DNA of 36,151 bases from Ruminococcus sp. (lineage in GTDB: Bacteria > Bacillota > Clostridia > Oscillospirales > Ruminococcaceae). The stretch lies in assembly GCA_017626015.1 (NCBI GenBank), contig JAGAJO010000014.1:1-36151 (forward strand), given 5' to 3'. Positions 15,721-23,372 of the stretch are shown here, piece by piece. Both the position numbers and the translations under genes were made by a program. The number at the start of each line of letters is the position of its first letter. The first letter of the stretch is position 1. The notes under the pieces were generated by a model. It did no database searches. It was not told the DNA's origin and worked only from the letters and a program-made list of their open reading frames with translations.

Positions 15721-17655
15721 TTGTCAGTTATGACAGGGTTAAAAGGTGCGGAGGGTGAGAGTACCCTTTCAGAGCGCCTGAAGAAAATAAATGCTGGCTT
15801 TGACCGGGTAACAAAGGAATACAGGATCTTTGAAACTATATTGCCCTTTATTGTGTTTTTTGTATTCTTTTTGCTGCTGGGATCCGCATTCGGCTTTTTG
15901 AAAAACTATATATCGTCCGGACTTTATGATTGGTTTTATCTGACTCAGGTATCCGTACCCGCTTGTGCCGCAGCTGCGTCATTCCTGTTTCTTCTTCCTA
16001 AAAAAGGTCAGGCGGCGGTTTTTCCGCTGCTTGCGCTTTTCTGGATCGTATATTCCTTCGCACAGCTTTGCGTGAGTATGTCCAATTCGTCTATGTTCCG
16101 TATTGTTAATGTTATTTCAGGAAAAGACGCTCTGGAATTTGCAGATTCGGTATTGTTGGGTATACCGGCTTTTATATGGATAATTTACGGCGTTTTGCTT
16201 GTTCTTGCGGCAGGTGCAGAGATAATTCTGATAAAAAGCTCCGTTCCTGCGCAGAACGGAATGATCCGCCTGTTTAAAACTGTCGGTTCGGCGGTATGCT
16301 TTTTATGCTTTTTCTGCCTGGTTATCTTTTATAAACCGGCAGATGATAATTCGTATAAGGATTTTATATTTTCGCATTTTACGGACAGCGAATCCGTGTA
16401 TATCCAGTCTGATCTGTATACTTATTTTGTGCAGGATATAAAATGTACCGTTACAAGCAGAATGAGGGGAAAAAAGGATCTTGAATCCATTAATACATAT
16501 TTTGCGAATAAGCCTGAGCATAATGATAATGAAATGACGGGGATCTTCAAGGATAAAAATCTTCTTATCGTTCAGCTTGAAAGCTTTGAACAAAGTATAA
16601 TGACGGAGGAGGTATGCCCCGATCTGGTGGAGATAAGGGAGCATAGCATATCATTTGAGAATTACTATGCGCCCCGAAACGGTTCTCTGCCTACCTTCGG
16701 CAACGAGCTTGCAATTAATACAGGACTGTATTCTCCAAGCGATTTCAATGCGTCAACTATGATAGGATCTGTAGAGCTTCCTTTTTCTCTTGCATCACAG
16801 TTCAGTTCTGCCGGGTATTCCGCCGATGTTTATCATATGAACGGGCCGGAATTTTACAACAGATCCGAATCCGAAAAGGCTTTCGGATATGAAAAATATA
16901 CGTCGCTTAAAGATCTGACCGATGAGGAGCTTCTGTTTGAAGATGACGGTGTGATCGCCGACTGCGACGATATTTACAGTAGTATGTTCAAAAAAGAGCG
17001 GTTTATGGATTATTTTATAGGATATTCTGCTCACCCCCTATACGGCTTGGATATGGAGGGCAGGTATTCAGATCAGTATTACGAGGCTGCAAAAAGACAT
17101 CCCGAGCTTGTTACAAGCGAAACCCCCGGGGAACGTGAAGTCTATACCGTTCTTGCCACGCTGACAGACGATATGGCAGGAGAGCTTCTGGACAGAATGG
17201 AAAAGGACGGCACTCTTGACGACACGGTGATCCTTTTTGTTGCGGATCACGCTTGTCTGCTTTCTCTGGAGGGGACGTCGGGAGCGGAAAATATCAAGGT
17301 CCAGCAGGTGCCTTGCTTTATCTACGCAAAGGGTATAGAGCCGCAGAAGATCAGTAAGGTGTGCAGCAGTATAGATATGCTGCCTACTCTGCTGAATATG
17401 TTCGGTATCGAAAACTGCGGGTATTATATAGGCAACGATATTTTTGACGACGGATACGAAGGCTTTGCGTATTTTCCCAATATGAACTGGGTAACGGACA
17501 AGTGTATGTATGTTGACGGCAGGATCTCGGAAAGGTATACGCAGGAGGAAATATCAGATGAGTATACCGACAGGATCAGTGAGCAGGTCAGAAATAATAT
17601 CGAGGTAAACAGTCTTATGATCTATACAAATTATTATTCCACATTGGATCCGTAA
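15721..17655 (+). CDS. LtaS-like phosphoglycerol transferase (sulfatase fold)
   Basis: This 644-residue enzyme has about five membrane helices (near 38-60, 73-93, 98-117, 145-171 and 187-204) and an extracellular alkaline-phosphatase/sulfatase domain (about 278-610). Metal and catalytic residues are visible: Glu287 in IVQLESFE, nucleophile Thr325 in GSLPTFGNEL (the T-x3-E spacing of LtaS), and Asp509-His510 in FVADHAC. Relatives polymerise glycerol phosphate onto lipoteichoic acid or decorate surface glycans. TTG at 15721 is chosen as start because GGAGGGAG lies 7 bp upstream, while the ATG at 15730 would be too far. It ends the cluster that begins at 13082. Confidence 0.88.
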   Translation: MSVMTGLKGAEGESTLSERLKKINAGFDRVTKEYRIFETILPFIVFFVFFLLLGSAFGFLKNYISSGLYDWFYLTQVSVPACAAAASFLFLLPKKGQAAVFPLLALFWIVYSFAQLCVSMSNSSMFRIVNVISGKDALEFADSVLLGIPAFIWIIYGVLLVLAAGAEIILIKSSVPAQNGMIRLFKTVGSAVCFLCFFCLVIFYKPADDNSYKDFIFSHFTDSESVYIQSDLYTYFVQDIKCTVTSRMRGKKDLESINTYFANKPEHNDNEMTGIFKDKNLLIVQLESFEQSIMTEEVCPDLVEIREHSISFENYYAPRNGSLPTFGNELAINTGLYSPSDFNASTMIGSVELPFSLASQFSSAGYSADVYHMNGPEFYNRSESEKAFGYEKYTSLKDLTDEELLFEDDGVIADCDDIYSSMFKKERFMDYFIGYSAHPLYGLDMEGRYSDQYYEAAKRHPELVTSETPGEREVYTVLATLTDDMAGELLDRMEKDGTLDDTVILFVADHACLLSLEGTSGAENIKVQQVPCFIYAKGIEPQKISKVCSSIDMLPTLLNMFGIENCGYYIGNDIFDDGYEGFAYFPNMNWVTDKCMYVDGRISERYTQEEISDEYTDRISEQVRNNIEVNSLMIYTNYYSTLDP

Positions 17656-17715
17656 AGGCGAGCTGTGTTTAACGCACAGCAGATATGCAGCATAATATAG
17701 GTATGCAATATATTT

Positions 17716-17743
17716 TTAAGAGGACGTAGTGTCGTCCTCTTAA
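17716..17743 (+). promoter_or_regulatory. 11-bp perfect hairpin before the CDF gene
   Basis: Arms 17716-17726 and 17733-17743 (TTAAGAGGACG and its complement) surround a 6-nt loop. The hairpin ends 7 bp before the CDF ribosome site. The 3' tail TTCGTTT is a poor T tract. It may end the LtaS-like transcript or act on CDF expression. A second, 6-bp stem lies at about 17664-17682. Confidence 0.5.
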
Positions 17744-17764
17744 TTCGTTTAAGGAGGGATAGTT

Positions 17765-18715
17765 TTGACTAACAGTAATCAGTCGCTTACCGAGGAGCAG
17801 GAGGTCGCCATTGCAATGAGGGTATCGGTGGTAAGCATCATTGCAAATATTGCACTGTCAGTGTTTAAATTTGCAGCGGGTATTCTTGGAAAATCGGCTG
17901 CTATGGTCTCCGACGCAGTGCATTCGGCTTCGGACGTTTTTTCAACAATAGTAGTTATGATCGGAGTCAAGATCTCTCATAAGGAGTCTGACGAGGAACA
18001 TCCCTACGGACATGAAAGGCTTGAAAGCGTCGCAGCGATGCTTCTTGCCGCAGTGCTTGCGGCTACCGGCATAGGCATAGGCTGGTCGGGACTCAAGCGT
18101 ATTTCAGCGGGAGATATCGAAAGCATAGCGATACCTACAATGCTGCCACTTATTGCGGCTGTAGTTTCCATTGCAGTCAAGGAGGCTATGTACTGGTATA
18201 CCAGAGCGGCTGCTAAAAAGATCGGCAGCGAAGCGCTTCTGGCAGACGCATGGCATCACCGCTCCGACAGCCTTTCCTCAGTGGGAAGCCTTATCGGTAT
18301 TATAGGTGCAAGAATGGGTTATCCCGTTCTTGACAGCGTTGCAAGCGTTATTATCTGTCTGTTCATACTCAAAGCGGCGTTTGATATCCTTATAAGCGCT
18401 CTGGATAAAATGGTGGATAAATCCTGCGATCCGGAAACTGTTGAAAAGATGAAGCGTACCGTTCTGTCAGACGACAGGATCATTGCGCTGGACGATATCA
18501 AGACACGGCTTTTCGGTTCGGGCTGTTATGTGGATCTGGAGATAAGCGCTGACGGTTCAATGACGCTGTTTGAGGCGCACGAAATAGCTGAAAATGTTCA
18601 CGATAAGATAGAAAGAGGATTCAGAAACGTAAAGCATTGTATGGTCCACGTCAACCCTGTGGACGTGGACAGTATAAGCGGGAAGAATGAAGCGGCAGAA
18701 AACAATGATGAATAA
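17765..18715 (+). CDS. Cation diffusion facilitator (CDF) metal exporter
   Basis: This 316-residue divalent metal/proton antiporter has six predicted membrane helices (about 18-215) and a cytoplasmic C-terminal domain (about 220-300). Metal-site motifs are SDAVHSASD (Asp50, His53, Asp57) in helix 2 and DAWHHRSDS in helix 5, with HPYGHER in the loop. The D/H, H/D pairs fit zinc, iron or manganese transport and do not settle the metal. TTG at 17765 is taken as start because AAGGAGGGA lies 5 bp upstream and the next in-frame ATG is inside the conserved region. It stands alone between hairpins. Confidence 0.93.
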   Translation: MTNSNQSLTEEQEVAIAMRVSVVSIIANIALSVFKFAAGILGKSAAMVSDAVHSASDVFSTIVVMIGVKISHKESDEEHPYGHERLESVAAMLLAAVLAATGIGIGWSGLKRISAGDIESIAIPTMLPLIAAVVSIAVKEAMYWYTRAAAKKIGSEALLADAWHHRSDSLSSVGSLIGIIGARMGYPVLDSVASVIICLFILKAAFDILISALDKMVDKSCDPETVEKMKRTVLSDDRIIALDDIKTRLFGSGCYVDLEISADGSMTLFEAHEIAENVHDKIERGFRNVKHCMVHVNPVDVDSISGKNEAAENNDE

Positions 18716-18789
18716 TTAGGGTGCATTGAGAGGTAGTGTCAACACACCCTAGATCACAGTTCCGCAGCAATTGCCTGAGGGATTTGTGT

Positions 18790-18842
18790 ATCGCCTGTAT
18801 CTCCGCATGGAACGTATCCGTGCGGAGATATTTTTAGGCGAT
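18790..18842 (+). terminator. Nested terminator after the CDF gene
   Basis: An inner 10-bp stem (18798-18807 with 18821-18830) runs into TTTTT. An outer 7-bp stem (18790-18796 with 18836-18842, ATCGCCT/AGGCGAT) encloses it, and its right arm is the start of the 31-bp repeat. A further 7-bp pair (TAGGGTG/CACCCTA, 18717-18723 and 18745-18751) precedes it. Confidence 0.75.
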
Positions 18843-18866
18843 CCCGCACAGCCAACGCCTGACGGC
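18836..18866. repeat. 31-bp intergenic repeat, copy 2
   Basis: It matches 8754-8784 at 27 of 31 positions. Here the AGGCGAT arm doubles as part of a terminator stem. This suggests that a short palindromic element or a decayed mobile fragment has been reused in intergenic regions. Confidence 0.6.
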
Positions 18867-18888
18867 ATTCCCTTTTTGAAAATTATCA

Positions 18889-18917
18889 TTGACAAATCAG
18901 CGGTTTTGCGTTATAAT
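18889..18917 (+). promoter_or_regulatory. Consensus promoter of the NlpC/P60 gene
   Basis: TTGACA (18889-18894), a 17-bp spacer and TATAAT (18912-18917) are perfect. Transcription would begin near 18924, which excludes the upstream in-frame TTG at 18889 as a start codon. Confidence 0.88.
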
Positions 18918-18963
18918 TATAATAGATTACAAAACAGTTACAAACATGATTTTGGAGATTATT

Positions 18964-20388
18964 ATGCGGAAAATATACGGATTTAAAAGAATCTGCGCTG
19001 TGTGTGCAGCCTTTTTGCTGACGCTGAACGTTTTCGGAATGTCCTCTGGCGGTGCTTCAATGGTAGGAAGTGCGGACGAAACCAAGGATAAGTACGAAAG
19101 TCAGCTGGAGGAGCTGAGAAAGCAGCAGACTCAGATAGACAGCGAGATCGCCGAAGCGCAGAAAAAAATAGACAGCGAAAACGGCAACCTTGAGGCTATA
19201 AACGCCAAGTACAAATCGCTGAAAAAGAAGATAGAAAACGCCGAGGCTCAGTCGCTGGAGCTGGAGGATCAGATGGTGGAGCTGGATACTCAGCTGAGAG
19301 AGGCTCAGTATCAGCTGGAGGATCAGAACAAGGCGATAGAGAAAACAAAGAACGACTTCATGGAGCGTATCCGTGCGATGTATGTCGCCGGCGGTGCAAG
19401 CTCCTACGAAAACGTACTGATAAACTCATCAGATTTTTACGATGTCCTTATGAGGGTAGAGCTTCTTAAAAGGGTCGCCGAGCATGACAGCGAGACTCTA
19501 GACAGCCTTCTGGAGCAAAAAAGGGCTATAGAAGAAACGGAAAAACAGATCACCGACAAAACGAACAGGCTCAGACAAAAAGCCCAGGACTATTCCGAAA
19601 TGCAGAGCGAGCTTGCCGGACAGCAGACGGAGCTTTTAAAGATGAAGGAGGAGTCGGGAAGCGAGCTTATACGGCTTGAAAACGACAGGGACGGATTGCT
19701 GGAGCAGTCACGTCAGCTGGATATGGACTATGCCGAGATCTCCGGTCTTGCGGAAACTACAACGACGACCTCTGCCGAAGATCCGAAGGATACTGAAAAA
19801 ACAACGGCAAAGACCTCATCGGGAGACGGAAAAACCACCAAGAAGACCACGACCAGTAAGCCTGACGGCAACACAGGGACTGAGCAGACTACCTCAAAAA
19901 AGCAGACGACTACCAAAAAGCAGACTACTGCTCCGCAGACGGAAAAGCCTGTGCAGACTACCACCACAACAACTCAGCAGAAGCCTGCCGATCCGCCGTC
20001 CGACAGCTCCAGACAAGAGAAGATAAATACGGTCATCGCCTATGCGAAAAGCAATGTCGGCGGTGCGTACATATGGGGCGGTTCAAGCTTCCGTGCCTGC
20101 GACTGCTCGGGACTGATAATGATAAGCTTCGGTCAGATAGGTATATCGCTTCCTCACTTTGCGGCTTCTCAGGCAAATTACGGAACTACGGTAGCATATT
20201 CCGATCTCCAGCCCGGTGACGTTGTGTTCTTCGGAGGCTCGTCATATTCCAGCATCTATCATGTCGCTCTTTATATCGGGGACGGAAGGATCGTTCATGC
20301 TGAAAATTCAACGACCGGTATTGTAATTTCAAATCTTGCGTCGTTTTCAAGGTATAACGGTATAACGACTATAAAGCGTCTGCTCTGA
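18964..20388 (+). CDS. Secreted NlpC/P60 peptidoglycan hydrolase with coiled coil
   Basis: This protein of about 474 residues, from ATG 18964, has a signal peptide (about 1-37), a long coiled coil (about 42-262, rich in Q, E and L heptads) and a Thr/Lys-rich linker (about 278-352). A C-terminal NlpC/P60 domain follows (about 358-474). The catalytic residues are Cys381 in CDCSGLIM, His433 in HVALYIGDG and His445 in HAENS. This PcsB/CwlO-like layout cleaves stem peptides, and in relatives the coiled coil is an autoinhibitory partner of FtsEX. GGAG lies 8 bp before the ATG, and the signal peptide reads naturally from it. An ATG at 18946 is a less likely alternative. The linker is low complexity. 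Confidence 0.93.
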   Translation: MRKIYGFKRICAVCAAFLLTLNVFGMSSGGASMVGSADETKDKYESQLEELRKQQTQIDSEIAEAQKKIDSENGNLEAINAKYKSLKKKIENAEAQSLELEDQMVELDTQLREAQYQLEDQNKAIEKTKNDFMERIRAMYVAGGASSYENVLINSSDFYDVLMRVELLKRVAEHDSETLDSLLEQKRAIEETEKQITDKTNRLRQKAQDYSEMQSELAGQQTELLKMKEESGSELIRLENDRDGLLEQSRQLDMDYAEISGLAETTTTTSAEDPKDTEKTTAKTSSGDGKTTKKTTTSKPDGNTGTEQTTSKKQTTTKKQTTAPQTEKPVQTTTTTTQQKPADPPSDSSRQEKINTVIAYAKSNVGGAYIWGGSSFRACDCSGLIMISFGQIGISLPHFAASQANYGTTVAYSDLQPGDVVFFGGSSYSSIYHVALYIGDGRIVHAENSTTGIVISNLASFSRYNGITTIKRLL

Positions 20389-20445
20389 CGGAACAGAACA
20401 GCAGATCGTTTATTTGGTATTGCCTTAACGGAATATTCAAAAATC

Positions 20446-20482
20446 AAACCGGATCCGGCGGGTGGATACGGTTTGCTTTTTT
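20446..20482 (+). terminator. Terminator of the NlpC/P60 gene
   Basis: AAACCG (20446-20451) pairs with CGGTTT (20469-20474). The stem continues inward as ATCC/GGAT past one mismatch and is followed by six T residues. Confidence 0.75.
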
Positions 20483-20671
20483 GTTCCTTGACCGGAAAGG
20501 CGAAAACGTTTAAAACTATAGATGCAACAAAATTAAATCCGTAATTAACAGGATATTTTCGTTATATCCTTAAAATTTAGCGGCCAATATAAAAATATGA
20601 AATAAGGTGTATGCAAAGATATTATTGTGTAAATTGTATAATATTTTTCTGAAAATATGTCAATATGCCTA

Positions 20672-20700
20672 TTGAAATAATTTTTAGAATATGTTAAAAT
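20672..20700 (+). promoter_or_regulatory. Promoter of the GH5 gene
   Basis: TTGAAA (20672-20677), a 17-bp spacer and TAAAAT (20695-20700). It is moderately strong and consistent with a regulated gene. Confidence 0.65.
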
Positions 20701-20882
20701 AAATTACTGTAGATGTATGCTGATGATGAGCAGACGTCCATTCTATAAAATGAGCAGGTTTGGCAGAATGAACAAATTGCGGTGGGAACACACGAAAAAC
20801 ATCATTTGTTGTACATTTTTACTTGTACAAATCAAAAATGCTCATTTACAGACTTATTCATATCTGAGAAAGGCGGGATAAA

Positions 20883-23315
20883 ATGAAAAAAGTATCGGGA
20901 ACGTTTCTGGGTATCTTCCTTGCGGGCATTATGACTGCCGGCGCAGTTTCTGCATCGGCTGTATCGGCGTCTGCCGAGGATATTTCGGGTTACAGCGCCC
21001 AGGAGGTCTGCCGTGACATGGGTATAGGCTGGAACCTTGGAAATTCTCTGGACAGTACGGGAGTTTCAGGCCTCGGATCGGAAACCTGCTGGGGAAATCC
21101 CAAAACCACAAAGGCAATGATAGACGCAGTCAAGGCAAAGGGCTTTGAAAGCGTTAGGATCCCCGTTTCCTGGGGAAACCATATGGACAGCAACTACACG
21201 GTGGACGAGGTTTGGATGGACAGAGTGCAGGAGGTCGTTGATTACTGCATTGACGACGGAATGTACGTTATACTCAATTCTCATCACGATCAGTGGAACA
21301 GACCTACCGACGCAAACTATACTGCGGCAAGCAGGGAGCTGAAAATACTCTGGAAACAGATCGCAGAGCGTTTTGAGGGCTATGATAAGCATCTGGTTTT
21401 CGAGGGCATGAACGAGCCGAGAAACTATAGCGGTGAGAACGAATGGAACGGCGGAACAGATGAAATGAGAAATGTCGTTAACAAGCTCAACGCCGATTTT
21501 GTAAGCACTGTAAGAGCTACCGGAGGAAACAACGCCGACAGGGCGCTTATGATCCCTACATATGCGGCTTCTATCGAATACTCAGCTATGACTGCGCTGG
21601 AGCTTCCCGACGATGATAATATAATCGTTTCGCTCCACGCATATTCTCCTTATAATTTCTGCATGAGTACCGGAGATGGATCGACCTCCGAGTTTACCGC
21701 ATCAGTGGAAGATGAGCTTGACGCCATAATGGAAAACATCAGCAAGGTCTTTATTTCCAAAGGCATTCCCGTATGTATAGGAGAATTCAGCTCCTCCAAC
21801 AAATACAATACCGCTGAGCGTGTGAAGTGGGCTAAATATTATGCCGCAAAGGTCAAGGAGCTTGGTATGGCATGTATGCTCTGGGACAATAACGTTATCA
21901 CATACACTTCAAACGGCGAATCACACGGTTATCTGAACCGCAGCAGCTGCACATGGTACAGCGAATCCGAACCGGTTGCGGACGCACTTATTTCAAGCTA
22001 TAAGAACACAAGCATGAATCTGCCCGAGATCGTTACCGTTCCCGATCTGTCAAGTGCAGAGTGTACGGTCATTTCGGGAAATACCGCCACCGTTACAGGG
22101 TACGATCCTTCTTCGGCGATCAGATTTGATTTTTCGGGTATGGATAAAAACAGCGTTATAGCTATACGCTATTCCACCCCTTCCGATCCTACGCTGATAC
22201 TTCAGGACGGCGGCTGGAAGGTCTGGTGCAAGATCACTCCGACTATCACGGACAAGGGCGTGGCTTATTACTCCTACGCTGACATAGTAAAGGGTTATGC
22301 GGCGGCGTATCAGAGCTCTTACGGCTCGGCTCCGCAGTCGGATCTCTACAACGCAATCCAGCTTTTTGTTTCCGCAGAGGGCAGTACTGTAACATATTCT
22401 GAGATACTTTACGCAAAGCTCAGTACGGAAAAGAAAATTTCCGACTGCACCGTAACCATCGCCGCTGCGGGAGCCGGCTATACAGGCTCTGCGATAACTC
22501 CTCCCGTTACGGTAAAGTATTCAGATACCACTCTGGTCAAGGATACCGACTACACTCTTTCCTACGCAAACAATGTGAACAAGGGTACGGCTTCTGTCAC
22601 CGTAACCGGAAAGGGAAGCTATAAAGGCTCGGTAACAAAGAACTTTACTATCTCAGCAAGAGATATGAAAAACTGCACCGTAACTCTGGGTGCGGAGAAG
22701 AGATATTTCTCGGGAGTCAGAGCAAAGCCTGTGGTGACCGTTAAGATCAACGGAAAGACCGTAGATCCCAGCAACTATACGGCGGTTTATTCGGACAATC
22801 TTTTTGTGGGAACAGCAAAGGTCACAGTGACCGGAAAAAACAATCTCTCGGGCAGCGTTGTAAAGACCTTTGAGATCGTGCCGAGAAATATCGGAAACTG
22901 CGATGTTTCTCTCGGTTCAGAAAGCTCCTATTTCAACGGAGTAAGGATCAAGCCTGTAGTTAAGATCTCGGTAGGCGGTACGGAGCTTTACAAGGGTAAT
23001 TATACGGTCGTATACACAAACAACCTTTCTGTCGGAACGGCAACGGTGAAGATCACCGGAAAGAATAATCTGAGCGGATCTGTTACAAAGACCTTTAAGA
23101 TCGTACAGCGTTCCATTGCAAACTGCGATATCAGCTTAACTGCAAATCCTGACGATCCGGACAAGCCGGATGTTACGGTTAAGATCGGCGACAATGTTAT
23201 CTATAAGGGCAACTACACAGTCGTTTATAACAAATCGTCAGACGGAAGGATCACGGTAAGGCTTACCGGCAAGAACAACCTCAAGGGTACGACCTCAGTA
23301 GTTTATAAACGATAA
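20883..23315 (+). CDS. Secreted GH5 endoglucanase with Ig-like repeats
   Basis: This 810-residue extracellular enzyme has a signal peptide (1-31) and a GH5 catalytic domain (about 36-375) of the GH5_4 look. Hallmarks are MGIGWNLGNSLD, VRIPVSWGNH, acid/base Glu178 in FEGMNEPRN, LHAYSPYNF and nucleophile Glu301 in CIGEFSSS. GH5_4 enzymes cut beta-1,4-glucan, xyloglucan or lichenan. A beta-rich domain (about 388-515) may be a carbohydrate-binding module of uncertain family. Four Ig-like repeats of about 74 residues follow (519-592, 593-667, 668-743, 744-810), with V-G-T-A-x-V and TGKNNL-G motifs. No dockerin, LPXTG or SLH anchor is present. GAAAGGCGGG lies 4-5 bp before the ATG. It converges on a GH26 gene carrying related repeats. 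Confidence 0.93.
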   Translation: MKKVSGTFLGIFLAGIMTAGAVSASAVSASAEDISGYSAQEVCRDMGIGWNLGNSLDSTGVSGLGSETCWGNPKTTKAMIDAVKAKGFESVRIPVSWGNHMDSNYTVDEVWMDRVQEVVDYCIDDGMYVILNSHHDQWNRPTDANYTAASRELKILWKQIAERFEGYDKHLVFEGMNEPRNYSGENEWNGGTDEMRNVVNKLNADFVSTVRATGGNNADRALMIPTYAASIEYSAMTALELPDDDNIIVSLHAYSPYNFCMSTGDGSTSEFTASVEDELDAIMENISKVFISKGIPVCIGEFSSSNKYNTAERVKWAKYYAAKVKELGMACMLWDNNVITYTSNGESHGYLNRSSCTWYSESEPVADALISSYKNTSMNLPEIVTVPDLSSAECTVISGNTATVTGYDPSSAIRFDFSGMDKNSVIAIRYSTPSDPTLILQDGGWKVWCKITPTITDKGVAYYSYADIVKGYAAAYQSSYGSAPQSDLYNAIQLFVSAEGSTVTYSEILYAKLSTEKKISDCTVTIAAAGAGYTGSAITPPVTVKYSDTTLVKDTDYTLSYANNVNKGTASVTVTGKGSYKGSVTKNFTISARDMKNCTVTLGAEKRYFSGVRAKPVVTVKINGKTVDPSNYTAVYSDNLFVGTAKVTVTGKNNLSGSVVKTFEIVPRNIGNCDVSLGSESSYFNGVRIKPVVKISVGGTELYKGNYTVVYTNNLSVGTATVKITGKNNLSGSVTKTFKIVQRSIANCDISLTANPDDPDKPDVTVKIGDNVIYKGNYTVVYNKSSDGRITVRLTGKNNLKGTTSVVYKR

Positions 23316-23327
23316 AATGCATAAAGG

Positions 23328-23362
23328 AACGCCCCGGTTCAGTACGAATCGGGGCGTTTTGT
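23328..23362. terminator. Bidirectional terminator between GH5 and GH26
   Basis: A 9-bp GC-rich stem (23328-23336 with 23350-23358, AACGCCCCG/CGGGGCGTT) is followed by T residues on the plus strand. It sits between the two convergent stops. Confidence 0.8.
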
Positions 23363-23372
23363 TATATATGCT

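Larger units (their letters stand above)
20389..20882. other. Intergenic region upstream of the cellulase gene
   Basis: This 494-bp AT-rich gap contains a terminator (20446-20482), a 7-bp hairpin (AGGATAT/ATATCCT near 20549-20570), a promoter at 20672-20700 and a leader of about 175 nt. The leader has two copies of ATGAGCAG (20726-20733, 20750-20757) and two TTGTACA boxes 14 bp apart (20809-20815, 20823-20829). No coding frame is credible. Confidence 0.6.

Noticed and set aside
18889-18963. Upstream TTG start for the NlpC/P60 gene
   Set aside because: The TTG is part of the -35 box of a perfect promoter, so it is not transcribed; ATG 18964 has a ribosome site and a proper signal peptide.
20610-20645. 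TATAAT-like box at about 20637-20642 as a second GH5 promoter
   Set aside because: No acceptable -35 lies 16-18 bp upstream; the TTGAAA/TAAAAT pair downstream is better.
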